Shown here piece by piece: positions 54,518-64,000 of a stretch of DNA of 64,000 bases. Source of the stretch: Phytophthora quininea. Its lineage: Eukaryota > Oomycota > Peronosporomycetes > Peronosporales > Peronosporaceae. Both the position numbers and the translations under genes were made by a program. Where the stretch lies: the NCBI GenBank assembly GCA_011947345.1, contig JAAVTG010000565.1, forward strand, positions 372,001-436,000, given 5' to 3'. The first letter of the stretch is position 1. The number at the start of each line of letters is the position of its first letter. Under the pieces are notes generated by a model that had not been told where the DNA came from, searched no databases, and saw only the letters and a list, made by a program, of their open reading frames with translations.

Positions 54518-55370
54518 ATGGAGAAGGCCATAGAGCTGCAGGACGACGCCCTGGCCAAGACGGTCTTCTTCCTCTCCACCACAGGCAAGCGGCTGTATTG
54601 TGTGTATAGTGAATGTAGTCTCACAGTCGCTGCTCGTGACATTATTGCAGAGAGCCGTAGCAAAGTGTACCGACTGCTTCAATATGGAGCCAAGGTCACG
54701 CGTTGGAGTCTGCTGCAGCTCTGGAAGGTCGATGCGAGCTCTTGCGAGCAACTTAATGGGAGAAAACCACCAGTGAAGCAGATCCAGACGACTGCGTGTG
54801 AAGTGTCAGACAGGAAGCAGGAAACTGAAGCTACCAACTGGAAGCGCTGGTGATCAGGTCGCTAAGCAGGGCGGAGCTGGTTTTGGCGACGCCCGCAGAC
54901 TGTTCCGCTTCCTGCAATTTCTGGAGATGGCGAATTTGTATCGTCATGTGAACGAGCCAGTTAAAACGGTTCGATTGCTGCGAAGACTGCGCATCCTGTG
55001 CTTCTTCTTCTTCTATCTTGTGGAGAACTACGTGGTGTTCAATACACGAGTGTTGGGTGTGTCTCCACGAGAGCCGAGAATGCGGAGGCTAAGGAGAAGT
55101 TGCAACGGATTTTGGCTCATGAGCATTCTGCTGGCCTTCCCGCTGGACCACATGCTGCATCGCGGCACGCCGCAGTCAACGTTGAAGAAGTTCCTGGATC
55201 TGCCTGTGGCGTCTGTGGGGTGCTCCGGAGTACGAGTCAGTGATGGATTATTTGGCGCGCTGGGATTTGCCTCAGCTCAGATTGGAGTCTACACGCGCTG
55301 GTTAGATGCGGTGGCGAAGTTCCGGAACGAGCACCTGAAGAGACTTGCAGCGGCACCTGATGTGGCTTAA
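54518..55370 (+). CDS. PEX11: Peroxisomal membrane protein PEX11
   Basis: PEX11 bends and elongates the peroxisomal membrane before fission. The start MEKAIELQDDALAKTVFFLS at 54518 leads to SRSKVYRLLQYGAKVTRW, the conserved amphipathic helix. The C-terminal half has RLFRFLQFLEMANLYRHVNE, LRRLRILCFFFFYLVENYVV, a Cys-rich turn RRSCNGFWLMSILLAFPLDH, and a final helix. Codons 24-44 are absent in relatives and are bounded by G|GCAAGC and TTGCAG|AG, so a GC-AG intron (54585-54650, 66 bp) is likely. It keeps frame, which is why the frame runs through. One shift near 54840 joins KRW to the next frame. It is about 130 bp head-to-head with SF3B2. Confidence 0.86.
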
Positions 55371-55444
55371 GGCCGCCAAACAGATCGCAGTACTTGTAGT
55401 TTCTTTGCTGTATTCTCATAAGCAAACGGATAACCATCGATAAA

Positions 55445-55690
55445 TTAATCGATGTGCGACTTGAACGAATGGATCAAGGCGACCTGCGGCGCAATCGGTA
55501 GCAGCCACCGTACGCCATCAATGATGAGCTTGGCCGAGTGCGCATCCGGCTGCGCTGCGAGCTCCACGCCGATTTTTGCTGCACCACGCACGGTGTTGTA
55601 GTGCATGTTCAGGCAGGTCGAGATACTCGATGATCGTGCCATGCTTCCGCCGCGGGTCGTTGTAAATTTACTCTTCACTTTTAGAAACAT
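55445..55690 (-). pseudogene. Remnant of a second PDR-type ABC transporter nucleotide-binding domain
   Basis: A short open frame contains AAKIGVELAAQPDAHSAKLI, then IDGVRWLLPIA. This matches the residues just after the ABC signature (IGVELAAQP) and those after Walker B (DAHSAKLIMDGVRKVA) in the transporter at 17288-19190. The twelve residues between, which hold Walker B, are precisely missing. The left part (SISTCLNMHYNTVRGAA) is weakly like the NECLDLLDMHD segment. It is a deleted copy and cannot bind ATP. Confidence 0.7.
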
Positions 55691-56575
55691 GAGTAGAATC
55701 TACTACACATCATAGCTCTTGGATCTGCATTTGGGTGGTCGCTCTTGACATCACTTTCCATGTCCAAGAGGCGAAGGTGCTTTCTCGGTCTAGCCACTCC
55801 GACGTTCACGCTGCGGAACTGCGCGCATACACAATTGATCCAGCTCCAGTTTAGAACGGACGTTCAGGTATGCCATATCTCCCGTTGCATCACCCAGACC
55901 CGGTCAAAAAGAGGAGTTGTCTCTCGGCGTAGGTCACCCGCTTCAATGTGAACTGCGTCCATTCGGAGTGTGTGCGTCTCTCAAACTCGAGATTTTGCTT
56001 CATGGCAGCATTTTTTGCCTCGGAACTCGCACGGGCCAATCGTCCTCATGGAGATCCTTCTGGAGCTTGCGAGCGACACGTTCGGCTGCACATTCATCCT
56101 CAGCCATCCGTTGACGCTCGAGCAGCATTGCATTCTTTCTGGGCAGTGCTGTACATTTTTACCGTGGTCTCGAGTACGACTCTAGTTCTTGCGAGGTCGT
56201 CCTGGGGCTTGCCTCTTGGTGAGACCCGAAGCAACCATGCAGTAGATATCCTAAATCAGTTCACTCATTTATAGCCAATGCCGTCGCGCGTGCCTGATTT
56301 GTTGCCACATGGCTTCATTTCCTGGAGCCCCCTCCCAAAGACGAACCAGCAGGGTCGAGCGCATTGAGGGCCTGCGTCTGCGCCTCCTCCTCCAGCTCGC
56401 AGCGACACTCGGCGGCGTTTGGCAGCGGCACCCTTACCGTAGTCTCCTAATTACGTCGTGGCTCGCTCAGACCCTCGCGTTCTTCGCTTCGTTATCGGCC
56501 TGTAAGCTCAAGCGTATCCTCATCTTCTGAGGAGCTTCTTATTCGACCACGAAGCGCGCTCAGAGCTGGGGCGCC
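55691..56575. other. Intergenic region without a recognisable gene
   Basis: About 885 bp between the ABC remnant and the kinase gene. Several open frames of 60-110 codons occur on the plus strand (for example from 55948 and 56309), but none shows a domain, intron-bounded exon or biased codon use that I trust. No tandem repeat or RNA gene was seen. It may include the kinase promoter and more transposon or transporter debris. Confidence 0.35.
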
Positions 56576-59409
56576 ATGAAGAAGTCGCCCGTCGCCGCCA
56601 TGAGCAACATCCGAGAGGCGGTGCGCCGCAAGTAGGGCTGAGCTTCACCACCAACCTGAGCATCTTCCGGCGCGGCGCCAGCACCACGGGCGAAGACGAC
56701 CGCTCGGAGCACGGCAACGGCACCAACACCGAAGGGGAGGGCGAGGATGACTACAACGACGACTCGGAGAGCAGCTACAACCGATCGCGTCACGATTCGG
56801 CGCCTGACGATAATGACAGTAGTCCGTCACCTGCAGTCAGCGCCAGACACTCGTACGTGGAGCCTCCGGAGCCGCCGCTGCCTCCCCGGAGGGCTGCTGG
56901 AAGCTGCGACGAAGAACGTGCAGAGCAAGATGAAGTCGCTCATGGAGACGTTCCACGAGGTCACCGAGTCCCACGACGACGAGACCATCTCGTGCAGTGT
57001 GTTCCTGTCCAGGACGGCGCTGTTTTCGGACAGACTAGTGGTGTTTATTGGAGACAGCGATGGCTGTCCAGCGGGTATCTGGGGAGCACGACTGTGTGTA
57101 CGGTCAGGAAGCGAAGGCGGAGGCATCTTCAAAGGCAGCTTGGGTTCGATGCTGCCCTACATTATGAAGGCCAAGGAAGACAAGCTTGGCATCGTGCTGT
57201 TCGACGATGTGTTTAAAGACTCGATGCGGGCGGGGAAGTGGATGTACGTCATGATCGCGCTGTTTGATGAATTCGTGAAGATGTTGATAACGTGTTTTTG
57301 ATTTGGTGGACACAGATGAGGAGTGCCGTACAGCGATTTATGACAGGTTGGCGCAACCACGTGTTGACGTCTCGAGCTACTCATGTCTTCGTTGTTGCGT
57401 ATCGGGACGGCGGAAGTCTTCTGATCGAGGCGTTGCGGGCCCACATGAAGGAGATGCAGCGCCACATTAGCGGAGTTGCCTTTTTGCAGTCTACGCACCA
57501 CATTTCTTCGGATGACTCGTACACGCTCCGAAAAATGATTGCTCAGTGGTGTATTGCGTACATGTCTTCGCCTGAGGGTACGCGCGCTCAAGCGCATGAA
57601 GGCGAGAGAATCCCCGCTTGGCTGCGTGGTTCTTTCCGGCGGTCGTGTGCATTCGGACGTCGAGCTGCTGCAAACGGTTGTCTTGTCGGTGTATGCGAGT
57701 TTCAAGGCACGGTGGTCAGGTTTCCGAGTAAAAACGTCAATAGCGGGATGGAAAAGAGCTGCTACATTTGCCAGGGCGTGTTCAACATGCGACGTTGGCG
57801 TCGCCACTGCCGCACATGCCAGAACCCATGCTGTGAGAAATGCTCGTCCGTCGAGAACACGCGTCATGAAGGCCAAGTGCGGCTTTGTTTGACGTGTAGA
57901 GCGCTTCCTTCGCTAATCCACTGGTCGCGTCCGCGAGCGGTGCGTACGGGCGAGAAGGAGAGTGTATTCAGCGGGTCGGCCAAACCGGGCAAGATGTCGG
58001 TGAACGACTTCGAACTCGTTACCGTCATTGGTCGTGGTGCATGCGGTAAAGTGCTACTAGTGCTGAAGAAAGACGGCACGGATGCAGGCCACTTGTATGC
58101 GATGAAGGTGTTGAAAAAGGAGTGGGTAATGAACAAGGATCTGGTCACGCAGACGATGGCAGAGCGCCGAATTCTGCAGGAGGCTAATCACCCGTACATC
58201 GTCCAGCTCAAGTATGCGTTCCAGAACCAGGACAAGCTCTACATGGTGATGGAGTACTACAGCGGCGGCTCGTTGCGCCAGGTGCTGCGCCGTCGTGGCC
58301 GCTTCAGTATTAAGCGTGCGCGCTTTTATCTTGCTGAGATTCTGCTCGCCATCGCGCACCTTCACTCGTCCAACATCTTGTATCGGGATCTGAAACTAGA
58401 AAATATTGTGATCACCGCGGACGGTAATGTGGCGTGCACGGATTTTGGTCTGTCAAAGGAAGAAATGGACGATAATGAGCGCACGAGCTCTTTCGTCGGC
58501 ACGTGCGAGTATTTGGCGCCCGAGCTCATTATGAAGGAGGGCTACGGTAAGGCTGTAGACTGGTGGGCTCTGGGTATTTTGGCGTACGAGATGATTCAGG
58601 GCGATTCGCCGTTCCGCCACAATGTGCCGACGATTCTTTTTGACAAGATTTTGAAGGAAGACCCCGAGTTTAGCGACCGGTTCACTCCGGAGGCGCAGGA
58701 TTTGATCTCCAGCCTTCTGACGAAGGACCCTGTGAACCGTCTCGGCTGCGGCCCAGAGGGCGTGGAAGAGATCAAACAGCACCCGTTCTTCGCCGAGATT
58801 GACTGGGAGAAGCTGCTGCGTATGGAGATGGAAGTGCCGCGTCCTCCGCATCGCATGGAAGACGTGACTGACGAAAGCCACTTGTCTCGCGCGATCGCTA
58901 AGATGCGCGAGGCTCGTGAGGAGATCATGCCTGACTCGCCAGTGTCGCTGCCGTCGTCTCCGTCCGAGCAGAAGCACTTTGACCGCTTCTCGTACCAGGG
59001 CTTTGAAGACTGGAAGCCCGAAATGGCCGACATGGACTTTGACGAGGAGACTGGCGACTTTAGGAAAAACACGATCCATGAAGACGAAGAGTTCGTCGAG
59101 GAAGAGTACGTCGAGGACTGCGGTGATGGCCCCGGCGTGCCGCTGTCTCCAGGCTCAAAGCAAAGTTCGATGACGTCCTCGAAGGCGTCTCCGTCAAAAG
59201 CAAACAACTCGGATACCCCTCCGGCGTCCAGCTCGGCTGCGTCGGCCTCTCCGAGAAGTCCGCAGAGCGTGGGCAGCCCTGGCAGCCCTCCGCCCATACC
59301 TATGAGCCCCGGAAGCCCCGTGACTGGACCCACCTTGGAAACACCGGTGGAGAAGCCTTCTCTCCCTAAACAGCCAGAGGGGATTGAGGTGCAATCAGAA
59401 ACCATTTAG
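56576..59409 (+). CDS. Arb2-like domain - FYVE-like finger - AGC protein kinase fusion
   Basis: It starts MKKSPVAAMSNIREAVRRK at 56576. An acidic, Ser/Asn-rich linker precedes an Arb2/FAM172-like alpha/beta-hydrolase fold (about 56890-57560: RLVVFIGDSDGCPAGIW, LGSMLPYIMKAKEDKLGIVL, FVVAYRDGG, SGVAFLQSTHHISSDD). The nucleophile elbow AHSYGG of Arb2 reads AYRDGG, so no esterase activity is expected. The FYVE-like zinc finger is at about 57760-57900 (CYICQGVFNMRRWRRHCRTC, CCEKC, CLTC). The AGC kinase spans 58000-58800: GRGACGKVLL, AMKVLKK, YRDLKLENI, DFGLSKEEM, GTCEYLAPE. After it is a hydrophobic motif FDRFSYQGF. The Ser/Pro-rich tail ends at 59409. Single-base shifts near 56632, 56888, 57300, 57580 and 57720. 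Confidence 0.88.
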
Positions 59410-60377
59410 GACGAGAGATAGCAGGCAGGAATGGAAGTTGGGATGAATACATACAGACCGTGTGAACGTAGTGCATGGACAAACAGCAGAGTAAGTTCTT
59501 CTGTTATCTCCGGCACCAATGGAGAAGGTTATCTATCGCCACCTGGTGCCACTGGCCAGGTATCAAGCACACATGTACCGTCGACGCAGAGCGATGCTGA
59601 CCGCGACGACCTCGAGTACCGTCGGGAACTCAGCATTGACCGGGTTCTCTCTTCGGAAGAATCGATCCTCGCTACCAAAGTCATGCCAACGCGCAGATAT
59701 CGGTCGCTTGCAGCGAGAACTCTCGACTGAATGCCAATTACGTTGCTTTTGTTAAACAAAGTCATTGCATGATCAAGATGTCCAGCAGATACTGTAGGAG
59801 TCAACTTGGCACGGAGCCGGCGGCAACAAGCAGCAACTACACTTGATGCCTTCACTTGCCAAGTGCATTCCTGGCCCCACGATCCGCTGGTCTCCGATAA
59901 CCAGTTCTCGCAGTGAGCCGCAGGGACTTGGCCAAATCTCCAGCGATCGAAGAGAGCTTTGCCTTCAGAGCTGGCTGCACGCGCGCCACACGCTGCACTG
60001 CTTGGCGCCGCTCGGCCCTGTTCTGCCACCGCCAGCAGGTCTCCGTTTGCGCAGCGCGTCCGCGTTCTGCGCGGGTTTAACTGCATCACTTCAACCAGAA
60101 GCTGAAGCGGGTTAGGTACCATGTCCTATACGAATCCATAAGTCTGTGATAACATATACGTATTTAAGTTTGTTCATACAATTATCAAGTATGATAACCT
60201 CCCTTCTCGATACCCTTTTCATTTTCATTGATACTCAGCACTCGGCTCCCATTGGTGCAAAGCGCGCCACGTACGTTGCCAGTTGAGGGGTTGTCGCCCC
60301 CGATCCGACAACGACGCGAGCGGCTATCCTGCGGCCTGCTCATTCCTGAATTCCGAAGCTCGAGCCCTCCCGCCTTC
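59410..60377. other. Intergenic region upstream of isocitrate dehydrogenase
   Basis: A 198-codon frame on the minus strand (59529-60122) and shorter plus-strand frames exist. None shows a domain I know, and amino-acid composition is Arg/Ala/Ser-biased as in chance frames of GC-rich DNA. The last ~250 bp hold the IDH promoter. Confidence 0.35.
60216..60230 (+). promoter_or_regulatory. Possible oomycete initiator upstream of IDH
   Basis: TTTTCATTTTCATTG matches the loose oomycete consensus of TCATTYY followed by CAWTTT, about 150 bp before the ATG at 60378. Transcript ends would confirm it. Confidence 0.4.
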
Positions 60378-61658
60378 ATGTTCTCCCAGACCGTCCGCTC
60401 GCTGGCCGGCGCCCGCCGCGGCTTCGCCTCCAGCTCCAAGATCAAGGTGCACAAGCCCATCGTGGAGCTGGACGGCGACGAGATGACGCGCGTCATCTGG
60501 TCGCAGATCAAGGACAAGTACATCCACCCGTACCTGGACCTGAACATTGAGTACTTCGACCTGGGGCTGCCCCACCGCGACGCCACGAACGACCAGGTGA
60601 CCGTGGACGCCGCCCACGCCATCCAGGAGCACCACGTAGGCATCAAGTGCGCCACCATCACGCCCGATGAGCAGCGCGTCGAGGAGTTCAAGCTCAAGAA
60701 GATGTGGCGCTCGCCCAACGGCACCATCCGCAACATCCTCAACGGCACGGTCTTCCGCGAGCCCATCGTGATCTCCAACGTGCCGCGCCTCGTGCCTGGC
60801 TGGCAGAAGCCCATCGTCGTGGGCCGTCACGCCTTCGGCGACCAGTACAAGAGCACGGACTTTATCGCCCCCGGCCCCGGCAAGTTCGAGGTCGTGTACA
60901 CGCCGGCGGACGGCAGTGAGAAGACGACCCTTGAGGTGTACGACTTCAAGGGCCCCGGGGTCGGCCTCGCCATGTACAACACCGACGAGAGCATCTACGG
61001 CTTCGCCAAGTCGTGCCTGTCCTTCGCGCTGAGCAAGAACCAGGACCTGTTCCTGTCCACCAAGAACACCATCCTCAAGAAGTACGACGGCCGCTTCAAG
61101 GACATCTTCGAGGAGGTGTACCAGGCCGAGTTCAAGGCCAAGTACGACGCCGCCGGCATCACGTACACGCACCGTCTGATCGACGACATGGTCGCGCAGG
61201 CGCTCAAGAGCGACGGCGGCTTTGTCTGGGCCTGCAAGAACTATGACGGCGATGTGCAGTCGGACATTGTCGCTCAGGGCTACGGCTCGCTGGGTCTCAT
61301 GACCAGCGTGCTGGTTGCTCCCGATGGAAAGACCGTGGAGGCTGAGGCCGCCCACGGCACGGTCACCCGCCACTGGCGCCAGTACCAGCAGGGCAAGAAG
61401 ACGAGCACCAACCCCATCGCTTCCATCTACGCCTGGACGCGCGGTCTCGCCCACCGCGGCAAGCTGGACGGCAACCAGGAGCTCATTGACTTCTCGCTGG
61501 GCCTCGAGGACGCTGTGATCAAGACGGTGGAGGCCGGCCACATGACCAAGGACCTGGCCATCTGCATCCACGGCTCCAACGTGACCCCCGACCACTACCT
61601 GTACACGGAGGACTTCATGGACAAGGTCAAGGACACGTTCGACGCCTCGCGCCAGTAA
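60378..61658 (+). CDS. Mitochondrial NADP-dependent isocitrate dehydrogenase
   Basis: The enzyme converts isocitrate to 2-oxoglutarate with NADP. The start [20 protein letters not shown] at 60378 gives a typical presequence (Arg, Ser, Ala, no acids). The core begins [20 protein letters not shown]. Substrate and metal residues are visible: [63 protein letters not shown]. The NADP-specific RH near TVTRHWR fits NADP rather than NAD. The length of about 427 residues is standard. There is no intron and no shift over 1.28 kb. Codon third positions are strongly C/G, the most biased in the window, which suggests high expression. The antisense strand is open for over 400 codons only because of this bias. 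Confidence 0.97.
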   Translation: MFSQTVRSLAGARRGFASSSKIKVHKPIVELDGDEMTRVIWSQIKDKYIHPYLDLNIEYFDLGLPHRDATNDQVTVDAAHAIQEHHVGIKCATITPDEQRVEEFKLKKMWRSPNGTIRNILNGTVFREPIVISNVPRLVPGWQKPIVVGRHAFGDQYKSTDFIAPGPGKFEVVYTPADGSEKTTLEVYDFKGPGVGLAMYNTDESIYGFAKSCLSFALSKNQDLFLSTKNTILKKYDGRFKDIFEEVYQAEFKAKYDAAGITYTHRLIDDMVAQALKSDGGFVWACKNYDGDVQSDIVAQGYGSLGLMTSVLVAPDGKTVEAEAAHGTVTRHWRQYQQGKKTSTNPIASIYAWTRGLAHRGKLDGNQELIDFSLGLEDAVIKTVEAGHMTKDLAICIHGSNVTPDHYLYTEDFMDKVKDTFDASRQ

Positions 61659-61912
61659 ATTCAGTGACCGAAAGGGAAGGCTCTGCTTTTGGTGACGGTC
61701 CCATACAGTTAGCTTGCTAGCTGGTGTGCCATATAATACAACACACCCGCCCCATTAATCAGCTGGATGTGCAATGTTTGTCATCGCAAGTGGCCGCTAA
61801 TTTTACGACCCAAGTCGGTGGACAAGTGGGCACGAGACTTCATGTCTTCACGGCGTGGATCAGCTGGTAAAGATGAAGCTACCGGTAAGACCAGGAAAGG
61901 AGTGTGCTCGCG

Positions 61913-64000
61913 ATGACTGCAGCACTGGCAGCGTTACAACCGCAGACTCGGATCTCGTTGCTGCAGCGTGGCCACCTGCGAGAGCAGCATCTTTTGCGTC
62001 TAAAACTCAGCAAAACCCAACAAGCTCGCAATGGCCATCGAGTGAGCTTGTTGAAGCAGCGAGACAAGAGCGGCCGACACATGTCGATCACTGCGCCTGC
62101 CTTCACAAGATCCACTCGAAATGTACTGGCAGCTGGTGACGACCATCTCGATAATTTACTAGCTGGAGTCGCGGCGTCGATGAACTCTCCCGAGCATTTA
62201 TCACAAAGCGCCAAGGAATCGCTCATCGTCCAGGCAGTCATTGGATTGTGGACACGTCGACAAGAAGCGAGTGGCTTTCGTCGGTGGAAAGAGGCTACGA
62301 TGGCTCGGGTGGATATCGACTCGCTACTTGCTGCAGGAGTTGACGTAGATGAAGAAGCGCGTCAATTGTTACTTGCAGCCGAAACGAGGCGGAGGATGCT
62401 GTTGAACGAGCGCCACAAGTCTGTCAATGATGGCGACGACGAAGCGTGGATGCGAGCCGATTTCTCCTATGTCGAAGCAGACTTGTTGCTTGCATGGGCT
62501 CGACATACGCATGCGAAAACCTTCCGAGGGGTGGACGATAACACTGTGCGAGAAGCTCTGCGCTACTTGCGCTTTCGACAGTATCAAGACGGTGAGTCGA
62601 TTTTCTACCAAGGCGATAAGGGCGACGTATTTTACGTGCTTCTTGATGGCAGCGTCGGCATTTACGGTGCGGCTAAGCGCTCTCAACAACCAGAGAAGGC
62701 AAAGCGCAAGCAAAGCGTGATCGGCAATTTATCTGTCATGAATCGATCTGGTGCTCGTGACAAGCCCAACTTGAATCTGATGGGCCCTCGGATATTCACG
62801 TATCGATCTGGAGAGTGTTTTGGAGAGACTGCTCTGTTCACGAATGCCGCCGTCCGAACAGCTACAGCGATTGCGTTCGGTGCTACACATACGAGCTCTG
62901 ATGCTAGCATGGGCTGCGTGTGTGAACTCGGCGAGCTATCTCGAGGCGTTTACTCACGCACGCTGAAGAAATTCCACCAGCACTTCTTCACGCAGGCTCA
63001 GCGTGTGAACTTCGCGCAGAGATTGTTTCTCTTCAAGGACTGGCCGCGACCGCGAGTAGTCGAAGTGGCTGAGGTGTTGGAGCTCCGTCGCATCAGTTTT
63101 GGTGGCGTGTTGTTCTCTGAAGGAGTCACGCCATTATCGCACTGCTTCTTCGTTCTGAGCGGGACTGTGAACATCACGACCCAACTGGAGATGGATTCGG
63201 CTTCAAACGATGTTAAATCACCATCGAATGCTGCTGCTACGAAGAAAACGAGACATCGAGCACAACTCACCATCGCATTACATACTTTCCGAGCCGGTGA
63301 AATCGTAGCTTTGGAGTCTTTACTTGAAGCGGACGACTCATCTGCACACGTCGCCTACACTGCCGTCGGTGGCTCAGCGGATGTCGAAGTGTACGCCTTG
63401 AACCGTTCTGACGGGAAGTCATTCTTGGCCAGCTCTTCTCTTAACGTTGTAGAACAAGTTCATACGCTTTGTGTGACCGAACGTGTTCACCGTGAGGAAC
63501 GCATCGAGGCAGCTCGGCAAACTCTTTGCGAGCGGGAAGTGATCAACAAAAGAACCGACTAAAGATCGAAAACGAAGCGTTCGACCTTGGTCTCACGTAC
63601 CAGCAACAGCAAGAGCGCAGAAAGCAGCAAGAGCTGGAAGACCTCAACGAACTCGTCAGCAAAGCGTCATCGCGTGGGCCTCTCGGGCTTCAAAACCATT
63701 TCTTACGCATTTGGACCCCGCCAAATTGCTTGGAAGCGTGGATGAACACCAACCAGCCCAGACTGGTAGCACACAGACAAAGCGAGAAGTCGAGATGGAT
63801 CATTCGTTGGGTGTCGTAGCAGCGCCGCCCAAAATGCTGTCGACTGTCGTTAAGAATTTTGTTGTTCGGGATTGGGACGTCCTTGAAGATGACTACGCCC
63901 AACGACTCACGCTTCAGCTGCCTGCAAGGGGCAATCTGTCGTTGTCACCATTGTTGTTGGATCCGAAATCAACGTCGTTAACTACCAGATCTAATCAAAC
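61913..64000 (+). CDS. Cyclic-nucleotide-binding domain protein with two CNB domains (3' end beyond right edge)
   Basis: The start MTAALAALQPQTRISLLQRG is likely at 61913, although a shorter frame begins at 61855. An IQ-like helix, IVQAVIGLWTRRQEASGFRR, precedes the first CNB domain (about 62560-62960: YQDGESIFYQGDKGDVFYVL, GSVGIYG; phosphate-binding cassette GECFGETALFTNAAVRTATA). A second CNB domain follows (about 63080-63420: FSEGVTPLSHCFFVLSGTVN, AGEIVALESLLEADDSSAHV). Neither is joined to a channel or kinase in the visible part. Shifts near 63530 and 63690 connect the C-terminal Gln-rich coiled coil (LTYQQQQERRKQQELEDLNE), which stays open to the window edge. The cassette Glu and Arg in the first domain are present, so cAMP or cGMP binding is plausible. 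Confidence 0.88.

Noticed and set aside
55948..56274. A 108-codon plus-strand gene
   Set aside because: No domain, no neighbour relation, and frames on both strands are similarly open.
59529..60122. A 197-residue minus-strand protein
   Set aside because: Composition is chance-like (Arg/Ala/Ser), there is no conserved motif, and no start context or intron support.
60324..61595. A 423-codon open frame antisense to isocitrate dehydrogenase
   Set aside because: It is a by-product of strong C/G third-position bias on the sense strand. Its translation is Val/Leu/Gly/Asp-rich with no domain.
1..64000. tRNA or rRNA genes
   Set aside because: I looked for T-loop-like GTTCRANNC blocks with matching A boxes and found none convincing by eye; a covariance search would be decisive.

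Overview
The window is nuclear DNA of a compact eukaryotic genome, most likely a flagellated oomycete (Phytophthora or a close relative in the Peronosporales). The reasons are: short introns (about 45-150 bp) with GTRNGT donors and CTAAC-like branch points; intergenic gaps of tens to a few hundred bases; a mix of broadly eukaryotic housekeeping genes with flagellar/basal-body genes; fused aminodeoxychorismate synthase; PDR-type ABC transporter remnants; and a decayed Helitron-type helicase. The species cannot be fixed from the sequence alone.

Layout: 1-5.4 kb, a 2OG-Fe(II) dioxygenase-like gene (cut by the left edge), a type II membrane sulfotransferase and CPSF73. 6.0-9.9 kb, a multi-intron gene joining FHA, a CHAT-like segment and a STAND/NB-ARC NTPase. 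10.0-17.2 kb, a flagellum-related block (B9-domain protein, EF-hand protein, C2CD3-like protein) with mitochondrial ribosomal protein mS38 inside it. 17.3-20.5 kb, a truncated PDR transporter and an ArfGAP-C2 protein. 20.6-33.6 kb, nucleoporin NUP155, a tepsin-like AP-4 accessory protein, a large PDZ-containing protein of unknown function and a THUMPD3-like tRNA methyltransferase. 33.7-42.1 kb, the most accessory stretch: a domesticated-looking Tigger/CENP-B transposase gene, three tandem RING genes ending in CaaX boxes, and a Helitron relic. 42.1-54.4 kb, dense housekeeping genes: FKBP isomerase, PabAB, WW/IQ protein, nucleoplasmin-like protein, DHHC palmitoyltransferase, PARN, a short CstF64-like protein and SF3B2. 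54.5-64 kb, PEX11, a second ABC remnant, an Arb2-FYVE-AGC kinase fusion, mitochondrial NADP-isocitrate dehydrogenase and a two-domain cyclic-nucleotide-binding protein (cut by the right edge).

A strong global feature is technical. More than twenty otherwise coherent genes are broken by single-base shifts that almost always sit in short homopolymers and are nearly always repaired by adding one base. I read this as consensus contraction in the assembly, so most frameshifts are not called pseudogenes. Several genes share themes: RNA 3'-end processing (CPSF73, CstF64-like, PARN), splicing (SF3B2), flagellum assembly (B9, C2CD3) and membrane traffic (tepsin-like, ArfGAP, DHHC). Apart from the flagellar block and the RING triplet there is no clear functional cluster.
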